In this document: positions 6,719 through 13,485 of the stretch, piece by piece
Position numbering within the stretch: position 1 is the first letter of the stretch
Layout: each line of letters starts with the position of its first letter
Origin: an uncultured Oscillospiraceae bacterium
GTDB taxonomy: Bacteria > Bacillota > Clostridia > Oscillospirales > Oscillospiraceae
Direction of reading: 5' to 3'
DNA: 32,238 bases
Assembly: GCA_934597585.1 (NCBI GenBank)
Contig: CAKTSA010000017.1
Coordinates: 1 to 32,238 of the forward strand
Notes under the pieces: generated by a model
The model's input: only the letters and a program-made list of their open reading frames with translations
Told to the model about the DNA's origin: nothing
Databases searched by the model: none
Translations under genes and position numbers: made by a program

Positions 6719-8092
6719 ATGGACTATCTGGGCATTTCCTGCCCCATCAAAAACCGGCCCGGGCTGGACGGGGGCTTTGTCCCCTTTGCCCCCTGGCGGG
6801 ACGCCTATCTGGCGGAGGCCCGGCGGCCTGTCCGCATTGCTGTGGAGCGGCAGGATGGGCAGGCGGCGGTATTTGACGTCCGGCTGCGGGGTGAGACGTA
6901 CCACACCGCCAACCTGCGGTTTCTGGAGCGCACCGTCAAGCTGCTGCTGTGGAGCGTGGGCGGCTGGCGGGTGCACATCTGCGGCTGCGACGCGCTGACG
7001 GCGGAGCTGCGGGCTGTCTACGCCGACGGTGGAGAGCGGGGCTTTGACGCGGATTTCATGGAGACGGTGTTTCAGCGGCCCTTCCGGCTGGAGGCGGTAT
7101 CGGAGGAAGCGTTTCCCGCCGCCAACGAGGCGCCGCGCCCTATCGGCGGGCACCTGAACGGCTGCCGCATCGGCTTTGACGCCGGCGGGTCCGACCGGAA
7201 GGTCTCCGCCGTCATAGACGGCCGGACGGTGTATGCCGAGGAGGTGGTCTGGCACCCCAAGACCCACGCTGACCCGGAGTATCACTACGACGGTATTCTG
7301 TCCGCCTTCCGTGCGGCGGCGGCGAAGCTGCCCCGGGTGGACGGCATCGGCGTGTCCTCCGCCGGTGTGTTTGTGGGCAACGCGCCCATGGTGTCCTCGC
7401 TGTTTTTGCAGGTCCCGCCGGAGAAGCGGGAGCTGGTCCGCACCATCTATGACCGGGCGGCAGCCGCCATGGGCGACGTGCCGCTGGTGGTGGCCAACGA
7501 CGGCGACGTGACGGCTCTGGCCGGGGCCATGAGCCTGGGCACAGGCCGTCTGCTGGGCCTGGCCATGGGCACCAGCCAGGCGGCGGGATATGTGGACGGC
7601 CAGGGGCGCATCCTGGGGTGGTTCAACGAGTTGGCCTTTGCGCCGGTGGATCTGAATCCCGGCGCTACCCGGGACCCCTGGTCCGGTGACCGCGGGGTGG
7701 GCAGCCAGTATTTCTCCCAGGATGGGGTGATCCGTCTGGCCACGGCTGCCGGGATAGCCCTGGACTCCGCCGCCACCCCGGCGGAGAAGCTGACGGCCGT
7801 CCAGCATCTGGCGGAGGGCGGCGACGCCCGGGCGCTGGCGGTGTTCCGGGATATTGGCGTATATCTGGGCCACACGCTGCCCCTGTATGCGGCAGTGTAC
7901 GATGTGGCCCACGTGCTGGTGCTGGGCCGGGTGGCCTCCGGTGTGGGCGGCGAGGAGATCGTGTCGGCCTGCCGCCGGGTGCTGGGGGAGGAGTATCCCG
8001 CGCTGGAGATTGCCGTCACCCTCCCTGACGAGCGCTTCCGCCGCGTGGGCCAGTCCATGGCGGCGGCCAGCCTGCCGGAGATCAAAGGATAA
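6719..8092 (+). CDS. ROK-like (ASKHA fold) protein with extra N-terminal domain
   Basis: The 457-residue protein has about 145 N-terminal residues that I cannot assign, followed by an actin/hexokinase-like ATPase fold. Visible parts are the phosphate-1 loop GFDAGGSDRK (152-161), a GVSSAGV strand-turn (211-217), VANDGD (258-263) with D261 at the position of the ROK catalytic aspartate, and an adenosine-site-like VLGRVASGVGG (401-411). The usual ROK zinc motif (CxCGxxGC) and the sugar-binding ExGH are missing; the equivalent region reads FNELAFAPVDL. It may therefore be a degenerate or specialised sugar kinase, or a sensor. The N-terminal segment is not a recognisable winged helix, so a NagC-type repressor is unlikely. 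The start at 6719 follows GAGGAG. No sugar transporter lies nearby. Fold likely, activity uncertain. Confidence 0.72.
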   Translation: MDYLGISCPIKNRPGLDGGFVPFAPWRDAYLAEARRPVRIAVERQDGQAAVFDVRLRGETYHTANLRFLERTVKLLLWSVGGWRVHICGCDALTAELRAVYADGGERGFDADFMETVFQRPFRLEAVSEEAFPAANEAPRPIGGHLNGCRIGFDAGGSDRKVSAVIDGRTVYAEEVVWHPKTHADPEYHYDGILSAFRAAAAKLPRVDGIGVSSAGVFVGNAPMVSSLFLQVPPEKRELVRTIYDRAAAAMGDVPLVVANDGDVTALAGAMSLGTGRLLGLAMGTSQAAGYVDGQGRILGWFNELAFAPVDLNPGATRDPWSGDRGVGSQYFSQDGVIRLATAAGIALDSAATPAEKLTAVQHLAEGGDARALAVFRDIGVYLGHTLPLYAAVYDVAHVLVLGRVASGVGGEEIVSACRRVLGEEYPALEIAVTLPDERFRRVGQSMAAASLPEIKG

Positions 8093-8132
8093 AAGAACGC
8101 CCCCGACGGTCGGGGGCGTTCTTTTATCCTTT
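8084..8132. terminator. Very long bidirectional terminator hairpin
   Basis: A perfect 23-bp stem (8084-8106 with 8110-8132) and a 3-nt loop. It contains the stop codon of the ROK-like gene and is flanked by A-rich and T-rich tracts, so it can end transcription from both converging units. Confidence 0.95.
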
Positions 8133-8146
8133 TTTCGGTTGATGGC

Positions 8147-8614
8147 TCAATAGAGGTCGATGGCCTGCTCTACGGCTGCCAGGATGGGGTCGTTCTGCGC
8201 CAGACGCTGCCGGATATCCTGCCGGAAGGCGTCCAAATCACCGTAGGACTTGCCGTAGACCAGCAGCCCCGCCAGAAGCTCCACGTCCTCCGCCGGGCAT
8301 TCCGCCATGGCGTCCAGCAGCCCCGCCGCGTCGCTGTCATAGGCCTTTGCCAGTTGGTTGGCCACATCCTCCGACGCCGCGCCGTCGCTGGTCTTTGCCC
8401 GCTCAAACAGGGCGGAATAGTCCACGGGGGCGCTGTCTGCCGGGGTGTTGGCCGGATCGTCCGCCGGAGCATTGTCCGCCGGGACATTCGCCTGACTGTC
8501 CGCCGCCGGGGCATCGGGCGGGGCGTCATTCCCGTTGTCCGCCGCCTGACTGCCGCAGCCCGCCAGCAGTGCCAGCGCCAGCAGCAGGCTCCACAGCACC
8601 AAAGTTTTTTTCAT
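8147..8614 (-). CDS. Small lipoprotein of the ECF sigma-factor unit, 155 aa
   Basis: The N-terminus has a basic start (MKK), a hydrophobic core and the lipobox LAGC with the lipidated cysteine at residue 20, so it should be anchored to the outer face of the membrane. Residues 24-62 form a low-complexity linker rich in Ala, Pro, Asp and Asn. The C-terminal 90 residues look helical and acidic, and no named domain was recognised. The repeated helix pattern may suit protein-protein contact. It begins 14 nt after the membrane protein gene and has an AAAAGGAGG site, so it is the third gene of the sigma-factor operon. A role in sensing or responding to envelope stress is inferred from position only. 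Confidence 0.82.
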   Translation of the reverse strand: MKKTLVLWSLLLALALLAGCGSQAADNGNDAPPDAPAADSQANVPADNAPADDPANTPADSAPVDYSALFERAKTSDGAASEDVANQLAKAYDSDAAGLLDAMAECPAEDVELLAGLLVYGKSYGDLDAFRQDIRQRLAQNDPILAAVEQAIDLY

Positions 8615-8628
8615 GAAAACCCCTCCTT

Positions 8629-10086
8629 TTATTCTCCGTTGTTGTTTTCTTCCGACAGGTCATATACATAGAACCACGAGCCGGTCATGCCGTACTGCCC
8701 GTCGTCATTGGAGCAGGAGATGATGAACCGGTCGTCGTCCAGCCACGTGATATAGCGCTCCTTCACGCCGTCGGAGCTGCGGCGCTCCAGCGACACGCCG
8801 CCCTCCAGCCCCAGCACGGCGATGCGGGTATAGTTATAGTTCTGCTCCGGATCACGCGCCGCCGCCAGCAGCCACGTCCCGGCGGGATTGTCGTAAAACC
8901 AGATATCCCCCAGCGGCATGTCCGGCAGCGTATACCCCTCCACGGGGATGCTGCGGGAGGTCTGGGTGTCGATGAGGGTGACCGTCCTGTCCTCCGCCAT
9001 TTTCAGCGCCAGACGGCCCGAGCCGCCGGAAACCAGTCCCGGCGTCAGCGGATAGACGTCGACCCGCTGGGGATCTACCGGCAGAATTCCTGCGGCCTCC
9101 AGCGCGTCCTCGTCGGCAAACATAGCGGTGGCGGGGATATCCGTAAACACCGGCAGCCGCTCCATGGTGTCCAGATCGATCCGCCATGCGGAGAGTGCAC
9201 CCGGAGGCGGCGCGTCGTCCTCCCACTGCCAGTACACCAGCATATTGCCGGAGAGATACGCGTGGCTGGGCTCGCCGCCGCACAGCTGGGCAAGGGACGT
9301 CACGTCGGTTCCGTCGAAGTAGTAACGGGTAAGGCGGTAGGGGCTGGTGCTCACCAGCTGGGCCAGCAGGCAGCGCCCCTGTTCGTCCGGCCACGTTTCC
9401 ACGAAGGCGTCCTCCGGGAACTGACTGGTATCATAGCCTGCCAGGGGGTCTGTCAGCGCTCCGGTGCGCAGGTCGATGGTGACGGGCCAGCTGTTCAGCT
9501 TCACCCGGTATTGGGTGGTGAGGCCGCCCTCCAGCCGCCACTCCCACAGGCCGGGCGAAAGCCGCTCCGCCTCGTCCAGCGTAGGCGCCCACGTGATGGC
9601 CGCCCGCCCGTCGTGCTCCGCCCAGTCAAACATCAAGCGGCAGGTCTTGCCCTGAACGGTGTAGGTCTGGTCAAAGCGGTGGTTCTCCTGAAGCACCAGC
9701 CGGCCGTTTTCATAGGCGTAGGCGGCGTAGTGGCTGCCCTGCTTCATCTCCACCTCGTCGGTACAGTCAATGAACATGCCGCCCTCGGTGCGGGCGTAGG
9801 CGGGCACGAACACGTAATCCGCCTGGATGCCGCCCCGCAGCGTCACCGACTGGCTGACCTCCTGCTGGGGCAGCGTCTCGGCCACCTGGAACAGCGCCAG
9901 CACCCGCTGCCGCAGCTCCGCGTCCAGCGCCACCGCAGTGGTGAAGCACAGCAGCACGATCAGCACCGCGGCCAGCAGGTAGACCCCCACGCGCCGCCGC
10001 TTCTTGCCGTGCAGCCGCCGCTCCGTCTCCTCCAGAAAGCCGTCCCGCACGTCGGTCAGGGCGTCGAACAGTGCGTAAGCATCCAT
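8629..10086 (-). CDS. Single-pass membrane protein paired with ECF sigma factor (putative anti-sigma/sensor)
   Basis: The 485-residue protein has a short cytoplasmic N-terminus (1-32, ending in a basic KKRRR cluster), one membrane helix at about 33-54, and a roughly 430-residue outer domain. That domain is rich in Trp, Tyr, Asp and Thr with recurring beta-strand-like segments, possibly a propeller or beta-sandwich. The topology matches membrane anti-sigma factors, but the cytoplasmic part lacks the HxxxCxxC zinc motif of ZAS proteins. No DUF could be assigned with certainty. The start codon overlaps the sigma-factor stop by one base (TGATG) and has its own GGAGGGG site, indicating translational coupling, which is typical of sigma/anti-sigma pairs. 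The regulatory role is inferred from topology and coupling; the signal sensed is unknown. Confidence 0.75.
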   Translation of the reverse strand: MDAYALFDALTDVRDGFLEETERRLHGKKRRRVGVYLLAAVLIVLLCFTTAVALDAELRQRVLALFQVAETLPQQEVSQSVTLRGGIQADYVFVPAYARTEGGMFIDCTDEVEMKQGSHYAAYAYENGRLVLQENHRFDQTYTVQGKTCRLMFDWAEHDGRAAITWAPTLDEAERLSPGLWEWRLEGGLTTQYRVKLNSWPVTIDLRTGALTDPLAGYDTSQFPEDAFVETWPDEQGRCLLAQLVSTSPYRLTRYYFDGTDVTSLAQLCGGEPSHAYLSGNMLVYWQWEDDAPPPGALSAWRIDLDTMERLPVFTDIPATAMFADEDALEAAGILPVDPQRVDVYPLTPGLVSGGSGRLALKMAEDRTVTLIDTQTSRSIPVEGYTLPDMPLGDIWFYDNPAGTWLLAAARDPEQNYNYTRIAVLGLEGGVSLERRSSDGVKERYITWLDDDRFIISCSNDDGQYGMTGSWFYVYDLSEENNNGE

Positions 10087-10643
10087 CAATACCCCTCCTT
10101 TTCCAGCGTCAGCCGCAGTTTTTCCCGGGTGCGGTGCAGCATGGACTTCACCTTGCTCTCGGAATAGCCGAACTGGCGGGCGATGTCCTTCACCGCCGCG
10201 CCGTACCAGTACCGGGCCAGGAACACCTGCCGCTGGGCGGCAGGCAGACCGGACAGGAAACGGTCCAGCAGCCGCGTCAGTTCACGGCCCTCCAGCGCCT
10301 GCTGCACGTCGCCGCCCCGGAGGGGGACGCATTCGCCCAGCTCCTCCAGCGCCAGAGCCGCCTCGCCGCCGCCCCGCTTCAGCCGCCCCTGGCGGCGCAG
10401 ACGCTGCAGGGACAGCCGCCGGGTCAGCTTGCCCAGAAACAGCCGCAGCACCGAGGGACGGTGGGGTGGCATGGCGTTCCACGCCGCCAGCCAGGTGTCC
10501 GACACGCACTCCTGGGTGTCCTGTTCATTTCGCAGCAGCCCCTGGGCGATGTGGGTGCAGTAGGGGCCGTATTTTTGCTCGCTCTCGGCAATGGCCTGTT
10601 CGGACCGCTGCCAGTATAGCGCCACGATGGCGCTGTCGTCCAT
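10086..10643 (-). CDS. ECF-type RNA polymerase sigma factor (sigma-70 family)
   Basis: The 185-residue product is the usual size of an ECF sigma factor. Region 2 is visible from about residue 20 to 85 (EQDTQECVSDTWLAAW, the core-binding/-10 segment). A variable linker is rich in Arg and Gly. Region 4 covers about 120-175, with LPAAQRQVFLARYWY followed by the helix-turn-helix VKDIARQFGYSESKVKSMLHR that reads the -35. A GTG three codons upstream is possible, but the ATG at 10643 has GGGAGG about 8 nt before it and is preferred. It heads a three-gene unit with a membrane protein and a lipoprotein, so it probably answers an envelope or extracellular signal. I found no good sigma-A promoter upstream, which is compatible with autoregulation. 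Confidence 0.92.
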   Translation of the reverse strand: MDDSAIVALYWQRSEQAIAESEQKYGPYCTHIAQGLLRNEQDTQECVSDTWLAAWNAMPPHRPSVLRLFLGKLTRRLSLQRLRRQGRLKRGGGEAALALEELGECVPLRGGDVQQALEGRELTRLLDRFLSGLPAAQRQVFLARYWYGAAVKDIARQFGYSESKVKSMLHRTREKLRLTLEKEGY

Positions 10644-10713
10644 ATGCTCCACCTCCCGCGTGTTCTCTTATCTGTCTGCTTGCCGTTTCGGGCGGATGGT
10701 TGCGTTCCCGTTG

Positions 10714-10740
10714 AAAAAAACACCCCGCCTTGGCGGGGTG
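10714..10740 (-). terminator. Terminator of the ACT-domain gene
   Basis: A perfect 9-bp stem CACCCCGCC/GGCGGGGTG (10721-10740) is followed on the minus strand by seven Ts (plus-strand As 10714-10720). It insulates the ACT gene from the downstream ECF sigma-factor unit. Confidence 0.92.
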
Positions 10741-10788
10741 CTCATATTTTTTGCGCTTTTTGTCTATAGTATAGTTTATGGATCGCTG

Positions 10789-11226
10789 TCAGCCCGCCAT
10801 GATCTCGAAGCGCAACACGCCCTCGGCGGCGGCCAGGTGGGAGATCATCTCGTCCATGGTCTCGGTCATGTCGCTGGTCTCGGCACTGACGGTGACGCCG
10901 GCGCAGCCGTTGGTGGGGATGGTCTGGTTGATGGTGAGGATATTGGCGCCGGAGGCGGCGAAAATGGACAGATAGTTGGACAGTACGCCGGGATTGTCCC
11001 GCAGCAGGGCGTACAGCGTGATGATGTGCCCGGCCTTCATGTTCTGGAAGGGCTGCACCGCGTCCTTGTACTTATAAAAGGCGCTGCGGCTGATGCCCAC
11101 CATGGCGGCCGCCTGGCCCACCGTGGCAGCCTCGCCCACCTGCAGCATGCGCTTGGCCTCGGCCACCTTCACGAATACCTCGGGCAGCGCGTCGGCGGAT
11201 ACGATAAAGTATTTCTTTTTCTCCAT
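10789..11226 (-). CDS. UPF0735 ACT domain-containing protein (PheB type)
   Basis: The 145-residue protein matches the small UPF0735 family typified by Bacillus PheB (about 147 residues). The N-terminal half holds a short helix-turn-helix-like region with the conserved SRSAFYKYKD. The C-terminal ACT domain follows, with GVLSNYLSIFAASGANILTINQTIP. ACT domains usually bind amino acids, and this family is thought to regulate amino-acid metabolism, but no mechanism is settled. The start at 11226 follows GGGAGGAAC; upstream in-frame codons fall within the leader. It is transcribed divergently from the YtvI-like gene from its own promoter and ends at a strong terminator. No pheA, thrB or hom lies next to it, unlike the usual context. 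Confidence 0.9.
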   Translation of the reverse strand: MEKKKYFIVSADALPEVFVKVAEAKRMLQVGEAATVGQAAAMVGISRSAFYKYKDAVQPFQNMKAGHIITLYALLRDNPGVLSNYLSIFAASGANILTINQTIPTNGCAGVTVSAETSDMTETMDEMISHLAAAEGVLRFEIMAG

Positions 11227-11284
11227 AGTTTGTTCCTCCCATGGCGGCATCCCATCGGGGCATACATCTTTTCCTGTATCCCCC

Positions 11285-11313
11285 ATGGTAGCACATCCCC
11301 ACCATTTTTACAA
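11285..11313 (-). promoter_or_regulatory. Promoter of the ACT-domain gene
   Basis: On the minus strand TTGTAA (11308-11313), a 17-nt spacer and TACCAT (11285-11290), with TGC extending the -10. Confidence 0.65.
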
Positions 11314-11339
11314 GAAAAAGTTGAGAGACAGGTGATCAT

Positions 11340-12404
11340 TTGCAGCGGGAAAAAGCATTTCTCATCAAAATAGCCTATTGGGCGGCGGTGCTGGCCGTGA
11401 TTTGGCTGGTGCTGCGGTATGCGCTGGTGTGGCTGCTGCCGTTTCTGCTGGCGCTGGGCTTTGCGGCGCTGATGGAGCCGGTCATCGCCCTGGGGCGGCG
11501 GAAGCTGCGGCTGAAGCGGGGCTTTCTGGCGGCGGTGCTGACGCTGGCGCTGCTGGCGCTGGTGATCACGCTGGGGGCGGTGCTGGTGGGGCAGGTGATC
11601 CGCCAGGCCACGGACCTGGTGGACCGGCTGCCGGAGTTCCTGTCCGCCCTGCCGCTGCTGGCGGAGCGCATCACCCAGCGGCTGCGCAGCTTCTGCGCCG
11701 ACTGTCCCGAAGGGCTGCAGCAGTGGGTGACCCAGCTGCTGGACCGGCTGGAGCAGACGGCGTCTGACGCCCTGGGCAGCCTCTCCGCCGCCGCGCTGCG
11801 GCTGGCCACGGGGCTGGTAGGGGCGCTGCCCCAGGTGATGCTGTTCTGTGCCACCACGGCGCTGGCGCTGTTCTTCACCGCCGCCGCCTATCCACGGCTG
11901 ATGGCGTTTCTACGCCGGCAGCTGCCGCCCGCCTGGCTGCACACCGCCAGGGGCATCAAGGCCAGCCTGATCGCCACCATTGGCAAATGGCTGCGGGCCC
12001 AGTGCGCGCTGATCGCCATCACCTTTTTTCAGCTGCTCTCCGGCCTGCTGCTGATCCGCCAGCCCTACGCGCTGCTGCTGGCGGTGGTCATCGCGTTCAT
12101 CGACGCGCTGCCGGTGTTCGGCACGGGGACGGTGCTGCTGCCCTGGGCGGTGCTGTGCTGTTTGGAGGGGAACTTCCCCAAGGGCATCGCGCTGACGGCG
12201 CTGTATCTGGTGATCTGGCTGGTGCGCAGCATCATGGAGCCCAAGCTGATGGCCAGGAGCGCGGGGCTGCCGCCGCTCCCGGCGCTGATGGCCATGTATG
12301 TGGGCTTCTGCGCCATGGGCGTGGCAGGGATGATCCTGGGGCCTATCCTGCTGCTGCTGATCAAGCAGCTTCACGACGGCGGGTATCTCCATCTGTGGAA
12401 ATGA
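11340..12404 (+). CDS. AI-2E family permease, sporulation protein YtvI-like
   Basis: The 354-residue integral membrane protein has the AI-2E/YtvI layout. A pair of helices lies at the N-terminus (about 8-45), a third helix around 55-80, then a long soluble amphipathic segment (85-150) rich in Leu, Arg and Glu. Four or five further helices follow, ending with IMEPKLMARSAGLPPLPALMAMYVG, the conserved motif of the family. YtvI belongs to sporulation genes in Bacillus, whereas other AI-2E members export varied solutes or ions; the substrate is not defined. The start is a TTG at 11340, about 8 nt after an AGGTGAT-like site, because no ATG or GTG fits the N-terminal helix. It is followed by a DMT permease gene with its own promoter. 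Confidence 0.85.
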   Translation: MQREKAFLIKIAYWAAVLAVIWLVLRYALVWLLPFLLALGFAALMEPVIALGRRKLRLKRGFLAAVLTLALLALVITLGAVLVGQVIRQATDLVDRLPEFLSALPLLAERITQRLRSFCADCPEGLQQWVTQLLDRLEQTASDALGSLSAAALRLATGLVGALPQVMLFCATTALALFFTAAAYPRLMAFLRRQLPPAWLHTARGIKASLIATIGKWLRAQCALIAITFFQLLSGLLLIRQPYALLLAVVIAFIDALPVFGTGTVLLPWAVLCCLEGNFPKGIALTALYLVIWLVRSIMEPKLMARSAGLPPLPALMAMYVGFCAMGVAGMILGPILLLLIKQLHDGGYLHLWK

Positions 12405-12433
12405 TTGCTTTTGGGCGAAAACTGTGATATACT
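12405..12433 (+). promoter_or_regulatory. Promoter of the EamA/DMT permease gene
   Basis: TTGCTT (12405-12410), 17-nt spacer, TATACT (12428-12433). It begins directly after the stop codon of the YtvI-like gene. Confidence 0.7.
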
Positions 12434-12467
12434 CCCTTTTCAGAGACTGTGAAGGGAGGCGTTTATC

Positions 12468-13349
12468 TTGTCAAAGCAGCGCAAAGCCGATCTGGCTCTG
12501 GTGCTGGTGACGCTGTTCTGGGGTGTGTCCTACTATCTGGTGGATCTGTGTCTGGAGGAGCTGCAGCCCATGAACCTGAACGCCTTCCGGTTTTTGCTGG
12601 CGTTTCTGGTGCTGGCGCCTATCTTCTGGAAGAAGCTGCGGCACATCAGCCGCGCCACGCTGAAATACAGCGCCATCATCGGCGCTCTGCTGGTGGGGGT
12701 GTACGCCGGGGCCACCTATGGCGTGGCCAACACCTCCATCTCCAATGCTGGGTTCATCTGCGCCCTGCCGGTGGTGTTCACGCCGCTGTTGGACTTCGTC
12801 TGCAACCGGCATAAGCCCGACAAGAAGCTGGGCGTCGCGCTGGTGCTGTGCACCGTGGGCCTGGCGCTGCTGACGCTGAACGAGCAGTTCCGCCCCGCCA
12901 AGGGCGACCTGATCTGCCTCATCTGCGCCGTGTGCTATGCCGCCGACATGCTGGTGACGGAGAAGGCCGTCAAATCCCCCGATGTGGACGCCTTGACGCT
13001 GGGCGTGTGCCAGCTGGGGGTGGCGGGCGTGCTGATGCTGCTGGTGTCGGCCATCGCCGAGCAGCCCCATCTGCCCCAGTCGCCCAAGATTTGGGGGGCG
13101 GCCATCTTTCTGGGGCTGTTCTGCTCCGGCATCGCCTTTGTGATCCAGGCGGTGGCCCAGCAGTATACCTCCGCCAGCCACGTGGGGGTCATCTTCACAC
13201 TGGAGCCGGTGTTCTCCGGCATTGTGGCCTATTTCTTCGCCAATGAGAAGCTGCTGCCCCGGGGGTATCTGGGGGCGGCGCTGATGCTGCTGAGTCTGCT
13301 GGTGATGGAAATGGACTGGCGCGCGATCTTCCGGAAACGGATCGACTGA
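12468..13349 (+). CDS. EamA/DMT-superfamily permease
   Basis: The 293-residue protein has ten hydrophobic helices arranged as two EamA repeats. The first starts at LVLVTLFWGVSYYLVD and the second at GDLICLICAVCYAADMLV. This is the drug/metabolite transporter pattern, with the typical FWG..Y near the N-terminus and LEPVFSGIVAYFFANEKL near residue 245. Members move amino acids or other small metabolites across the cytoplasmic membrane; the substrate here is not predictable. The start is TTG at 12468, preceded by GAAGGGAGG at good spacing. The gene is a single unit with a promoter and a clear terminator. Many internal Leu and Ala codons make the opposite strand open as well, but that frame has no ribosome site. 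Confidence 0.9.
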   Translation: MSKQRKADLALVLVTLFWGVSYYLVDLCLEELQPMNLNAFRFLLAFLVLAPIFWKKLRHISRATLKYSAIIGALLVGVYAGATYGVANTSISNAGFICALPVVFTPLLDFVCNRHKPDKKLGVALVLCTVGLALLTLNEQFRPAKGDLICLICAVCYAADMLVTEKAVKSPDVDALTLGVCQLGVAGVLMLLVSAIAEQPHLPQSPKIWGAAIFLGLFCSGIAFVIQAVAQQYTSASHVGVIFTLEPVFSGIVAYFFANEKLLPRGYLGAALMLLSLLVMEMDWRAIFRKRID

Positions 13350-13360
13350 AGGAAAAAGAC

Positions 13361-13389
13361 CTTCCGCCGACAGGCGGAAGTTTTTTTTT
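13361..13389 (+). terminator. Terminator after the DMT permease gene
   Basis: An 8-bp stem CTTCCGCC/GGCGGAAG (13361-13380) with loop GACA is followed by nine Ts. Confidence 0.93.
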
Positions 13390-13418
13390 GTTCCGGCGCG
13401 GCGCGGACATTTATTTGC

Positions 13419-13447
13419 TTGACAAATGATACCCATGGGGGTATATT
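13419..13447 (+). promoter_or_regulatory. Promoter of the first metal ATPase unit
   Basis: A perfect TTGACA (13419-13424), a 17-nt spacer and TATATT (13442-13447); TATTAT two bases further is an alternative -10. Its spacer and start region are covered by two CsoR-like palindromes. Confidence 0.8.
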
Positions 13448-13469
13448 ATACACATACCCCCTATGGTAT
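13429..13469. promoter_or_regulatory. Pair of CsoR-like metal-regulator operators
   Basis: Site 1 (13429-13444) reads ATACCC-ATGG-GGGTAT, two perfect 6-bp half-sites, and lies between the -35 and -10. Site 2 (13454-13469) reads ATACCC-CCTA-TGGTAT and, read on the other strand, nearly repeats site 1. It covers the expected transcription start. This G-tract palindrome resembles CsoR/RcnR-family operators such as those of copper-export operons. No CsoR gene lies in the window, so the regulator would act in trans. Alternative readers of TACCC..GGGTA sites are possible. Confidence 0.7.
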
Positions 13470-13485
13470 AGAAAAGAGAAGCATT

